Assembly (NCBI GenBank): GCA_016206725.1
Contig: JACQRA010000043.1
Location: forward strand, 1-10,897
DNA from: Candidatus Omnitrophota bacterium
GTDB taxonomy: Bacteria > Omnitrophota > Gorgyraeia > Aquiviventales > Aquiviventaceae
Length of the DNA: 10,897 bases
Direction of reading: 5' to 3'
This document shows positions 1 through 6,581 of this stretch, piece by piece; position 1 is the stretch's first letter, and each line of letters begins with the position of its first letter. The position numbers and the translations under genes were made by a program. Below the pieces are notes generated by a model. It was not told the DNA's origin. It searched no databases and saw nothing but the letters and a program-made list of their open reading frames with translations.

Positions 1-69
1 GCCTCCGCTCCGCGTCACCCCTGTCCACTCGCTGGCTCGCGAAATCTCAACCGCGTCACCCGTGACCAT
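1..69 (-). other. Window-edge spacer or start of the next minus-strand gene
   Basis: Directly after the TGA of the GT9 gene (72-70) there is an ATG at 69-67 on the minus strand. Its frame stays open for 23 codons to the window edge and begins MVTGDAVEISRASEW. The abutting TGA-ATG arrangement would fit a further co-transcribed gene. However, there is no good Shine-Dalgarno sequence, the peptide is not recognisable, and the DNA contains repeats typical of an intergenic tract. It may be either a truncated gene or a spacer. Confidence 0.3.
10..66. repeat. Short direct repeat with adjoining palindrome
   Basis: The 11-mer ccgcgtcaccc occurs at 10-20 and again at 51-61, a 41-bp period. The second copy runs into a small palindrome, gtcac-cc-gtgac, at 55-66. 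This looks like a dispersed, GTGAC-rich intergenic repeat rather than coding sequence, but only two copies are visible. Confidence 0.35.
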
Positions 70-1083
70 TCATCTTAATTGATGTTGGACGGCTGCAAAG
101 ACTTCCTCGACGGTGATGGCGTCCATCGAGGGTTTCCAGATCACGACGTGGTCCTCACCATACGGTCCCCATCGCCTGGGCCCTGCCGCAGGATCCGACG
201 CGCCAAAGAGTGCCACGGTCTTGGTCTTGACCGCCGCCGCCAGATGCATGGGCCCGCTATCGTTCGAGATTAACACGCGCATCCGCTTCAACAACGCCGC
301 AAGCTCGCGCAGCGAGCATTGCCCCACGCCATTCACCACCCGGCCTGTTCCCGGACGTCCCTCCATCAACGCCGCCGCCTGTCCCTGTTCCTCAGAACCT
401 CCAATCACCACGATGATCGCACCGGTCTGGGTTAACCGCTGAATGAGCGCTCGAAACTGATCCACCGGCCACTGTTTGCGGGGATTCGAAGTCCATGGAT
501 GAACAGCGAGCAACTGGCTGCTGGCAGGAACTCCCCACTGCCCAAGAAGTTGCGAGATGCGCTGCTCCTCTTGGTCGCCCACCGGCAGCCACGGTGTTGC
601 AGGGGGAGCCTCGGGAATGCCGAGCGTCTGAACGAGATCAAGATTATACTCCACTTCATGACGCTCGCCAAGTCTCTTCCGATCCTCGAGACGGTGAGTC
701 AGCCACCATCCCCCTTTACGATTCCAACCAACGCGGCAGGGGATCCCGGCCAACCACGCCCCAAGATGGTAAGCCTTCTTGGGATTGGAGATCACGATGA
801 CATCCGGATGCCAGCGCCGCCACAACCGGCTCAAGCGCCATGCATCGCGCCACCAACTTCCCGAACTGACGGGCGCTGGGATCACCTCGTCCACATCCGG
901 ATGGCCGACGAAGAGTTCCTGGAGGGAAGGATGAAGGATCAGTGTCAGATGGGCGTCGGGATACGCCTGGCGGAGGGCACGGATCGCCGGGAGATTGAGG
1001 AGCGTCTCCCCCAGTCGATCGGTGCGAACGAAGACAATCTGTCGTCGCGACGACGGCCTAGGCGCTCTGACCAAGCCTGCCAT
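70..1083 (-). CDS. Glycosyltransferase family 9 (heptosyltransferase-like)
   Basis: This is a predicted cytoplasmic GT-B enzyme of the ADP-heptose:LPS heptosyltransferase family (WaaC/WaaF-like, GT9), which transfers a sugar from a nucleotide donor to an LPS core or lipid-linked acceptor. With the ATG at 1083 it has 337 residues, the usual family length. Visible motifs are VRTDRLGETLLNLPA near residues 19-33, HPWTSNPRKQWP at 195-206 with Lys203 where WaaC has its conserved lysine, and the donor-site signature NDSGPMHLAAA at 274-284 followed by VALFGASDP. In the first motif Glu26 replaces the usual Asp of the GD pair. The frame is open upstream to an ATG at 1239, but that would overlap the ligase gene by about 180 bp and add unrelated residues; 1083 leaves a 26-bp overlap. 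The start has only a weak ribosome binding site, so it probably depends on coupling to the ligase gene. The acceptor and the exact sugar cannot be told from sequence. Confidence 0.9.
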   Translation of the reverse strand: MAGLVRAPRPSSRRQIVFVRTDRLGETLLNLPAIRALRQAYPDAHLTLILHPSLQELFVGHPDVDEVIPAPVSSGSWWRDAWRLSRLWRRWHPDVIVISNPKKAYHLGAWLAGIPCRVGWNRKGGWWLTHRLEDRKRLGERHEVEYNLDLVQTLGIPEAPPATPWLPVGDQEEQRISQLLGQWGVPASSQLLAVHPWTSNPRKQWPVDQFRALIQRLTQTGAIIVVIGGSEEQGQAAALMEGRPGTGRVVNGVGQCSLRELAALLKRMRVLISNDSGPMHLAAAVKTKTVALFGASDPAAGPRRWGPYGEDHVVIWKPSMDAITVEEVFAAVQHQLR

Positions 1084-2353
1084 ACCCTGCTTCGCCAAGG
1101 CTTCGTAGCGGCCGCTCCGAAGCTCGAAGAGCGGAGGAGGGTGACGGCTGCGGACCATGGCCCGCCGCGAGCCCTGTCGCGATCCCTGCGAAGGTCCAAA
1201 ACAGGAACGCCTGACGCAGCGAGTAGAAATTGGTATCAACCGCCGCCTGAATGAGAAATGCCACCAGGCCTGCCATCAATCCAAGCAGCAGGACGCCGGT
1301 TGAGCCGTCCAAGCGTTGGCGAACGGCAGACCACCACAAGCCGACTACACTCCATAAGAATGAGAGAAATACCCAGAGCCCAACCAGCCCGGTCTCGGCT
1401 CCCATCTGCAGATAACAGTTGTGGGCATACCGGGGCGACCGCTCTCCGCCGACCCAGTACTCCAGGTAGTTCGCCATGAAGGTGTTGACCCCCTGACCCA
1501 GGACCGGACGATCACCGATCATACGAAACGCAGACTGCCACATCGCCAATCGATCTTGTTTTCCGATATCCGAGAGCGACAGCGCGCTCCTCACGCGTCC
1601 GCTCCCCACGAGAAACGCCCCTCCCAGCACGATGGCCATCACCAGCGTTCTCACGGCATAACGGCGCAGAGCCGTTTTCTCCCAGCCCATCACCATCAGA
1701 CCGATCCCCAGTCCCATCCAGGCGCCGAGCGATGAGGCCCGCGCGAAACACAGGATGACAGCAAGTGCCAGTGCCCCCACACGCCATCGCGCCGCCCCAT
1801 GCCGCAGAAACATGTAGACAATCAGCGGCGGGATGATCACCATCAGGTACGTCGCCAAGTCAATCGGATTTTCATATGGACCCGTCATCCGCCTGAAAAA
1901 ATCCAGACGGTAGTCGCGGAAGAACCCGTTGCCGTAGCGTTCTTGCGTCACGCCTTCGAACACCACTACGCATGCGGAAGCGACCAGGACCTGGAGGCTC
2001 CGTTGCGCCACCCCAGGCTGACTCGCGACGTCCGTCACGATCGCAAACAACACCACGTATTCCAGCCATTTTCTCGTGAGCCCTCTGAGGCTCAAGGTGA
2101 GATCGGTACTGACGAGGGTGGACAACGCGCAGATCGAGAGGAAGACCGCGGCCGCCCACAGAAGAGGTTGGAGTTGCGGCTTACGCCACAGGGTCTGGGC
2201 GCGCGTCTTGGGGTCAAGGCGCATGACTAGCCAGGTGATGAGCAGACCGCCAAAGGCGACCTCAAGCGCCGCCTTCGAGAACGGCAAGAACAACAACAGC
2301 GCGTACAGGCTGCCTTCTTGGACGAGTGCGACGCCGTGCCGAAGGCGATTCAT
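1058..2353 (-). CDS. O-antigen ligase/polymerase family membrane protein
   Basis: This is a polytopic inner-membrane protein of the WaaL/Wzy family (Wzy_C, O-antigen ligase-like). Such proteins join undecaprenyl-linked glycans to lipid A-core or to each other on the periplasmic side. The 431-residue product shows about ten or more hydrophobic segments. The large periplasmic loop carries GPYENPIDLATYL (around 158-170) and DRLAMWQSAFRMIGDRPVLG (around 267-286). It ends with AHNCYLQMGAETGLVG, whose His311 matches the catalytic-type His in ligases of this family. The ATG at 2353 was chosen because the hydrophobic core starts just after it and AGGTGG lies 4 nt upstream; the open frame continues to 2497 only by reading through a palindromic element. 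The last roughly 33 residues, after the final membrane segment, are low-complexity and arginine-rich, and are encoded by a hairpin-rich stretch overlapping the GT9 start. Ligase and polymerase cannot be separated by sequence alone. Confidence 0.9.
   Translation of the reverse strand: MNRLRHGVALVQEGSLYALLLFLPFSKAALEVAFGGLLITWLVMRLDPKTRAQTLWRKPQLQPLLWAAAVFLSICALSTLVSTDLTLSLRGLTRKWLEYVVLFAIVTDVASQPGVAQRSLQVLVASACVVVFEGVTQERYGNGFFRDYRLDFFRRMTGPYENPIDLATYLMVIIPPLIVYMFLRHGAARWRVGALALAVILCFARASSLGAWMGLGIGLMVMGWEKTALRRYAVRTLVMAIVLGGAFLVGSGRVRSALSLSDIGKQDRLAMWQSAFRMIGDRPVLGQGVNTFMANYLEYWVGGERSPRYAHNCYLQMGAETGLVGLWVFLSFLWSVVGLWWSAVRQRLDGSTGVLLLGLMAGLVAFLIQAAVDTNFYSLRQAFLFWTFAGIATGLAAGHGPQPSPSSALRASERPLRSLGEAGYGRLGQSA
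1100..1134. repeat. Palindromic element in the ligase/GT9 junction
   Basis: Bases 1100-1123 form a near-perfect palindrome: gcttcg, then the 10-bp palindrome agcggccgct at 1107-1116, then cgaagc. An alternative stem pairs ccgctc at 1113-1118 with gagcgg at 1129-1134, so the two hairpins exclude each other. A further gcttcg copy sits at 1089-1094. The stretch encodes the odd C-terminal tail of the ligase and lies just upstream of the GT9 start at 1083. It looks like an intergenic palindromic repeat absorbed into coding sequence (inference). Confidence 0.45.
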
Positions 2354-2431
2354 CCCACCACCTGCGGCATCCGCCGACGGCGGCTCTGCGCGTTGCGCGG
2401 AGCCCTTCAGGCTAGCTGCAGGTGGTGGGAT
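2352..2431 (-). promoter_or_regulatory. Palindromic element covering the ligase ribosome binding site
   Basis: The whole 77-nt gap between the fusion gene stop (TGA, 2433-2431) and the ligase ATG (2353-2351) is one imperfect palindrome. The outer arms are 2352-2365 and 2418-2431, 14 bp perfect, and further pairs at 2366-2368 with 2415-2417 extend the stem. Inside is a hairpin of ggctctgcgc (2382-2391) with gcgcggagcc (2395-2404), 9 of 10 pairs, loop gtt, and an alternative ccgcc/ggcgg stem at 2371-2383. In the mRNA the 3' arm contains AGGTGGTGGG, the only Shine-Dalgarno-like sequence for the ligase, plus the first base or two of its start codon. The structure could lower ligase translation or stabilise the upstream mRNA; this role is inferred. 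It may also be a REP-type dispersed repeat. Confidence 0.7.
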
Positions 2432-4272
2432 CATACGGCAGCGTCCGTGACACCCGCCGTGACCACCTTCCAGCCAATGCCGCGAGGTTCGCAACACTGC
2501 CGCACGTGCTGGAGGAGATCACCAGGCGGATCGTTGATCGCAATGAGCACCTCCCGCACGTGGTAGTCGTCGAGCGACGCCGCGAGCCTGGCTCGCGTCC
2601 CCAGCACGCAAACGCGGTGGAGCTGGTTACCCTGTTTACGCCAATCATCGTCCAGAAAGCCGACCGCTCGGCGAATGCCTTTGCCGTGCAGCTGAAGGGA
2701 TCGCAACACCTGCTCGCCGGTTTCCCCGGCCCCAATGATCAAGACGGGCATCCGCTCCTGATCACTGGCGGCGCTGATCCACTCATCCAAGAAACGCTCC
2801 ACCACCCGCGAGCCTCCGATCGCCAGGAGACAGAGCATCCAGTCAATGATCAGCACGGCCCGGGAGTATCCCTCAAAGCGCCAGAGATACAGGAGGATGA
2901 TCGAGGAGAGGACCGAACCGAGCGACACCGCTTTGAAAATCGCCACCAGATCAGATAGGTCGGGATGGTGCCAGATCCTGCGATAGAGCCCGCATCCTGC
3001 ACAACAGAGGAGTTTCGTCACGAGGATGACCGGGAGGGCGCGGACGACCAGCGATTGGATATGGGGGCTGAGCGTCCCCTCGAACCGCAAGAGATGCGCC
3101 ACCACATAGACGCTGCTGATGATGCCGAAATCCACCAGGATCTCAACCAGCCGGCGCTTGTGCAAGACCATCGTGTCAATCAAGGTCACCGGCGGATGCT
3201 CCACACCCACCGCGGCGGCGCCTGGGGAGCGCAAGCGATACACATTGACCCGAGCCAAGTAACGACCAATGACGATGAGTGCGCTCAGCACCAGCACCCA
3301 CACCGCCATCACCGACAGCGGCTTCAAGCGCGTGGAGAGCACGCTGAGGATGCCGAGCATCAGGCTCGCACCATAGAGCACGATCACCGTCTGCCGAGGG
3401 CTGAGCCCCAAGATCGCCAACCGATGGGAGATATGATCAACGCCTCCGGTAAATGGATGCCGTTGATGAAGCATGCGTTGCACGGTCACAAAGCAGGTAT
3501 CAAAGATCGGCACGGCCAGCACGAGGGTAGGCACCGCCAGAATGCTCAGCAACTGCGTCGAGGAGGGTTGGCTTTCCATCAACACCACCGCCGCCAGGCT
3601 CAGGCCCAGCAGATGGCTGCCGGAATCGCCCATGAAGATCTTGGCCGGAGGAAAGTTGTAGCGCAAGAACCCCAGACAGACGCCGCTGACGATGCTCGCC
3701 AGTGTCGCCACCGCCCACTGGCCCGTCAGGACGGCATGCAGGACGCAGAACCCCGCCGCAATCGCCCCCACGCCGGTTGCGAGGCCGTCCATGTTGTCAA
3801 GCAGGTTGAAGGCGTTCATCACGAAGACAAACCACAGAACGGAGAGTGGAATGGACAGCCACGCCCATGGCAATGGGGCCAGTCGAATCCCGCTGAGGAC
3901 GAGTCCGCAACCGATGAGCAGTTGAGCCAACAGCTTGGCCGAGGGAGGGATCCGAGAGAAATCATCGATGAGTCCGACGAGTACGGCGAGAGTCACGCCG
4001 CCTACCAGCGCCCACAACGAGACGTCCCAGGGTATCCACGCGACGGCCGTCACCACGAACCCCCCGTACATCGCCACACCCCCGAGCCGGGCGATGACGC
4101 GCCGGCCCCAGCGCGAGGGCACCGGCTTCACGATCCAGCCGCAGCGCACGGCGATGAGCCGGACGATTGGTGTGAGCAACAGCGTGATCAGCAACGCGCT
4201 CAGCCCGGCCGCTCCGACCCGAACGAACGCGTTCGCCGTCTCGGCGGTCATCAGACGATTGAGGAGATCCAT
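2431..4272 (-). CDS. Fusion: WecA/MraY-type sugar-phosphate transferase + CapD/PglF N-terminal half
   Basis: The N-terminal part (about 1-335) is a polytopic polyprenyl-phosphate N-acetylhexosamine-1-phosphate transferase of the WecA/TagO family. It would start a glycan by putting a sugar phosphate on undecaprenyl phosphate. Motifs include LIDDFSRIPPSAK (101-113), NAFNLLDNMDGLA (153-165), KIFMGDSGS (211-219), PIFDT (255-259) and GGVDHISHR (276-284). The C-terminal part (about 365-613) has four or so hydrophobic segments with LLRFEG (394-399), GLYRRIWHHPDLSDL (428-442) and YSRAVLIIDW (469-478), then a Rossmann-like segment with LIIGAGETGE (511-520) and VGFLDDD (537-543). This matches the membrane and CoA-binding_3 front half of WbpM/PglF/CapD sugar dehydratases. 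The protein stops before the catalytic dehydratase domain, so no 4,6-dehydratase activity is expected from it. The start overlaps the epimerase stop as TGATG and lacks a Shine-Dalgarno sequence (CCTCC lies there instead), which suggests coupled translation. Confidence 0.88.
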   Translation of the reverse strand: MDLLNRLMTAETANAFVRVGAAGLSALLITLLLTPIVRLIAVRCGWIVKPVPSRWGRRVIARLGGVAMYGGFVVTAVAWIPWDVSLWALVGGVTLAVLVGLIDDFSRIPPSAKLLAQLLIGCGLVLSGIRLAPLPWAWLSIPLSVLWFVFVMNAFNLLDNMDGLATGVGAIAAGFCVLHAVLTGQWAVATLASIVSGVCLGFLRYNFPPAKIFMGDSGSHLLGLSLAAVVLMESQPSSTQLLSILAVPTLVLAVPIFDTCFVTVQRMLHQRHPFTGGVDHISHRLAILGLSPRQTVIVLYGASLMLGILSVLSTRLKPLSVMAVWVLVLSALIVIGRYLARVNVYRLRSPGAAAVGVEHPPVTLIDTMVLHKRRLVEILVDFGIISSVYVVAHLLRFEGTLSPHIQSLVVRALPVILVTKLLCCAGCGLYRRIWHHPDLSDLVAIFKAVSLGSVLSSIILLYLWRFEGYSRAVLIIDWMLCLLAIGGSRVVERFLDEWISAASDQERMPVLIIGAGETGEQVLRSLQLHGKGIRRAVGFLDDDWRKQGNQLHRVCVLGTRARLAASLDDYHVREVLIAINDPPGDLLQHVRQCCEPRGIGWKVVTAGVTDAAV

Positions 4273-5264
4273 CAGGGACTTGGAGGTTTGGCAGGGGTTG
4301 GGAGTGGCTGGCGCATGCTCTCCACGACACTCTGGATGATTTCCTCCAGATGCATCGTGGGACGGAACCCGATCAACTCGCGAACCTTGCTGGTGTCCGG
4401 CACGCGCCGCGGCATATCCTCAAACCCTTCTTCGTACGCTTCTTCATAGGGGACGCGGACGATGCGCGACGAACTGTTCGTCAACCGGATGACGAGGGTC
4501 GCCAGCGCTTCAATCGTGACCTCTTCCTGGCTGCCGAGGTTGAACACGTCACCCACCGCCTTGGGATGATCGATCAGTTTCACCAAGGCGTTGACGACGT
4601 CGGTCACGTGCAGGAAACAGCGGGACTGCTTGCCGCTGCCGTGCACCATGAGCGGCTCCCCCTTGAGCGCCTGACTGACAAAGCGAGGAATGACCATGCC
4701 GTAGGCGCCGCTTTGCCGAGGCCCCACCGTGTTGAAGAGACGCACGATCACCGTGGGAACGCCTTTTTCTTTCCAGTAGACGTACGCGAGGATTTCATCC
4801 ACGGCCTTGGACGTGGAATAGCTCCACCGGCTCTTCAGCGGAGAGCCCAGGACCCTGTCGGTATCCTCGCGCAAGGGCCCGTTGATGTTCTTCCCGTAGA
4901 TTTCCGAGGTGGAGGCGATCAGCACTTTCTTGCGGTAGCGATGCGCCATCTCCAGGACCACTTCGCTGCCTCGGATGTTCGTCATCAACGAGTCGAGTGG
5001 TTTCTGGATAATGAGCTCCACCCCGACCGCCGCGGCCAGATGAAAGACCACCTCGCAACGCTCGACCAGCTTATCCACGAGGGATTCATTCAGGATCGTC
5101 CCGACGACAAAGCGAAGGCGCGGATGGCCGTCGAGATGCGCGATGTTTTCATAGCGGCCGGTGGAGAGGTTGTCCAGGAGGGTGACCTCGTGCTGGTCTT
5201 GCAGCAGTCGTTCAGCAAGATGCGAACCAATAAAGCCCGCCCCGCCGGTAATCAACGCCTGCAT
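4272..5264 (-). CDS. NAD-dependent nucleotide-sugar epimerase/dehydratase (extended SDR)
   Basis: This is a cytoplasmic enzyme of 330 residues that should convert an NDP-sugar, supplying donor substrate for nearby glycosyltransferases. The NAD-binding motif GGAGFIGSH is at residues 7-15, and Asp31 follows the second strand as expected for NAD. The catalytic site shows STSEIYG (118-124) and YSTSK (149-153), the Tyr149/Lys153 pair. LFNTVGPRQSGAYGMVIPRF follows at about 176-195, and RCFLHVTDV at about 215-223 is a substrate-binding region. From memory, the overall pattern, including DRVLGSP before the YxxxK motif, is closest to UDP-glucuronate 4-epimerase/decarboxylase-like proteins such as MoeE5, rather than RmlB. 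The precise reaction stays open. A good ribosome binding site, GGAGAGG, lies 4 nt before the ATG. The gene overlaps the GT4 gene upstream by 13 bp and the fusion gene downstream by 1 bp. Confidence 0.9.
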   Translation of the reverse strand: MQALITGGAGFIGSHLAERLLQDQHEVTLLDNLSTGRYENIAHLDGHPRLRFVVGTILNESLVDKLVERCEVVFHLAAAVGVELIIQKPLDSLMTNIRGSEVVLEMAHRYRKKVLIASTSEIYGKNINGPLREDTDRVLGSPLKSRWSYSTSKAVDEILAYVYWKEKGVPTVIVRLFNTVGPRQSGAYGMVIPRFVSQALKGEPLMVHGSGKQSRCFLHVTDVVNALVKLIDHPKAVGDVFNLGSQEEVTIEALATLVIRLTNSSSRIVRVPYEEAYEEGFEDMPRRVPDTSKVRELIGFRPTMHLEEIIQSVVESMRQPLPTPAKPPSP

Positions 5265-6478
5265 CGCGCCTCTCCGAGGAGCTGTTCGTAGAGCGCCGAG
5301 ACATCCTGCAAGAGCCGCTCGGCCGCATGCGCCCGCACGACATGCGTCCGGCCGGCGGCTCCCACTTGCTGCCGCAAGGCCGTGTCCTGAGCCAACCTCC
5401 TCATGGCCGCCGTGAATCCTTCCGCATCTCCCGCCTGCACCAGCACGCCTCGCCGAACGACCTGGAAGCTGCCGCGCGGGGGGCCCTCGCTGATCTCCGA
5501 CGGATCGGCCAATAGATCGCGAACCCCGCCGACGTCCGTCGCGATCACCGCGCGGCTGGCGGCCATCGCCTCAATCAACGACACCGGTGTCCCTTCGTTC
5601 CAGGAGGTCACGCAGGCCACATCGAGTTGGCGATAGACCGAGCAGAGATCCTGCTGCCATCCTGTAAAAGTCATCGCATGGCTTAAGCGCATCTGGGATG
5701 TTTCACGCTCAAGCGCCTCGCGCAACGGTCCATCACCAACGATCACCCCGGATGCCGCCTCGCCCGCCTCGGCCTGCAGGAGGCGCGAAAGCGCCTGGAG
5801 AAAGAGGCGCGGATTTTTCACCGGCACCAGGCGGCCGACCATGCCGAATCGAATCGGCTTCGAGCCATTGGGAACGGGCAGCGCACTGAGGGTGGTCAGG
5901 TCCAACCCAAGCGGAATAACCCGCCACTGCTCTGCCCGGCCGATGCCCTTGGCGAGCAAGTCGTCTCGAATCGTCGGGCTGACCGCGATGAGACAATCCG
6001 TCCGGCGAGCCAGCCACCGCTCAACCCACAGAAAGATCCGTGAGAGCCAGCCGGAGAAATACCCCTCCAGCACATGGCCATGAAAGGTGTGGATGAGAAT
6101 CGCGCGCCGGCCCGCAAGGCGGCCTTGGCCGAAGACGTTGTACCACCAACCGGCTAACCGGCCGAGTGCGCCGGCTTTGGCCATATGCGTATGGATGATG
6201 GACGGACGCTCCTTCCAGAGGATGCCGCACAATCGCCACCATGTGAGGAAGTCAGCCCACGGCCGGATCGGCCGGCGCAAGCTCCTCACGCGAATCAGCC
6301 GAGCCGACCCGGGGGTGACCAGTCCGCTCAAATCCCCTTCGGTGACGTCCGGCTCGCCAACCACCAGACACGTCACAAAACGGCTGGGATTCAGTCTCGT
6401 GGTCAACAGCGCCGCGTGGATCGCCGGACCGCCGATGTTCAGTCGCGTCGCAATTCGGAGAATCTTCTCTTGCGTCAT
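5252..6478 (-). CDS. Glycosyltransferase family 4
   Basis: This is a 408-residue GT-B glycosyltransferase (GT4, GT1-type C-terminal domain), predicted to add a sugar from a nucleotide donor to a lipid-linked glycan on the cytoplasmic side. The N-terminal acceptor domain begins RIATRLNIGGPAIH (8-21), with HTHMAKAG (96-103) and FHGH (132-135). The donor domain has RFGMVGRLVPVKN (210-222), GVIVGDGPL (244-252) and the EX7E motif NEGTPVSLIEAMA with Glu295 and Glu303. It is the first gene of Block B. The start at 6478 matches the family N-terminus, yet the mRNA just before it reads CTCCTCC, with no Shine-Dalgarno sequence; a -10-like TATGAT at 6498-6493 would give a very short leader. Donor sugar and linkage cannot be deduced. 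Confidence 0.92.
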   Translation of the reverse strand: MTQEKILRIATRLNIGGPAIHAALLTTRLNPSRFVTCLVVGEPDVTEGDLSGLVTPGSARLIRVRSLRRPIRPWADFLTWWRLCGILWKERPSIIHTHMAKAGALGRLAGWWYNVFGQGRLAGRRAILIHTFHGHVLEGYFSGWLSRIFLWVERWLARRTDCLIAVSPTIRDDLLAKGIGRAEQWRVIPLGLDLTTLSALPVPNGSKPIRFGMVGRLVPVKNPRLFLQALSRLLQAEAGEAASGVIVGDGPLREALERETSQMRLSHAMTFTGWQQDLCSVYRQLDVACVTSWNEGTPVSLIEAMAASRAVIATDVGGVRDLLADPSEISEGPPRGSFQVVRRGVLVQAGDAEGFTAAMRRLAQDTALRQQVGAAGRTHVVRAHAAERLLQDVSALYEQLLGEARCRR

Positions 6479-6492
6479 GGAGGAGAAACTTC

Positions 6493-6498
6493 ATCATA
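6493..6498 (-). promoter_or_regulatory. Candidate -10 box for the GT4-led operon
   Basis: The minus strand reads TATGAT at 6498-6493, five of six matches to TATAAT. Transcription would start roughly at 6486, some 8 nt before the GT4 ATG at 6478. No convincing -35 hexamer lies 16-18 nt upstream; a TTGTGA is present but only 11 nt away. The call rests on the -10 match and on position. Confidence 0.3.
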
Positions 6499-6555
6499 GC
6501 AAACCCGCTTCACAAAATCTAGGACGACCTCCTCCCGTTTTCAGAGCCCGTGTGG

Positions 6556-6561
6556 TAGAAT
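6556..6561 (+). promoter_or_regulatory. Extended -10 promoter for the lone plus-strand gene
   Basis: TAGAAT at 6556-6561 is preceded by TGg at 6553-6555, an extended -10 arrangement that can work with a poor -35, and no good -35 is visible. The start site would fall near 6568. That places an AGAGGA ribosome binding site and a GTG start within a short leader of about 22 nt. Confidence 0.42.
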
Positions 6562-6575
6562 ACGACGCCTGATGA

Positions 6576-6581
6576 AGAGGA
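6576..6581 (+). promoter_or_regulatory. Ribosome binding site deciding the plus-strand gene start
   Basis: AGAGGA at 6576-6581 lies 8 nt before the GTG at 6590, ideal spacing. The in-frame ATG at 6572 has no Shine-Dalgarno sequence and would sit only about 4 nt from the predicted transcription start. This favours the GTG, though use of the ATG cannot be excluded. Confidence 0.45.

Noticed and set aside
1084..1239. N-terminal extension of the GT9 enzyme
   Set aside because: The extra 52 residues precede the usual family start, overlap ligase codons including its last membrane helix, and cross the palindromic repeat.
499..1254. Plus-strand open frame of 251 codons opposite the GT9 gene
   Set aside because: No recognisable motif; the opposite frame has the GT9 signatures in order.
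2354..2497. N-terminal extension of the ligase to 2497
   Set aside because: It would read through the palindrome and the end of the fusion gene; the residues (PPPAAS...DAAGGG) merely mirror the inverted repeat.
2965..4449. Plus-strand open frame of 494 codons opposite the fusion gene
   Set aside because: The peptide is rich in His, Gln, Arg and Asp without any hydrophobic or domain pattern, while the opposite strand carries clear WecA-type motifs. It is an antisense shadow in GC-rich DNA.
4350..5291. Plus-strand open frame of 313 codons opposite the epimerase
   Set aside because: No domain character; the minus strand shows a complete SDR enzyme with all catalytic residues.
6477..6572. Small plus-strand frame MEEKLHHSKPASQ ending in TGATG at the lone gene's ATG, as a leader peptide
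   Set aside because: It has no ribosome binding site, starts inside the GT4 gene, and begins upstream of the predicted promoter, so it would not be on the transcript.
6489..6577. Inverted pair cttcatc / gatgaag flanking the divergent gap
   Set aside because: Only 7 bp at 75 bp distance; expected by chance and not symmetric around either promoter.
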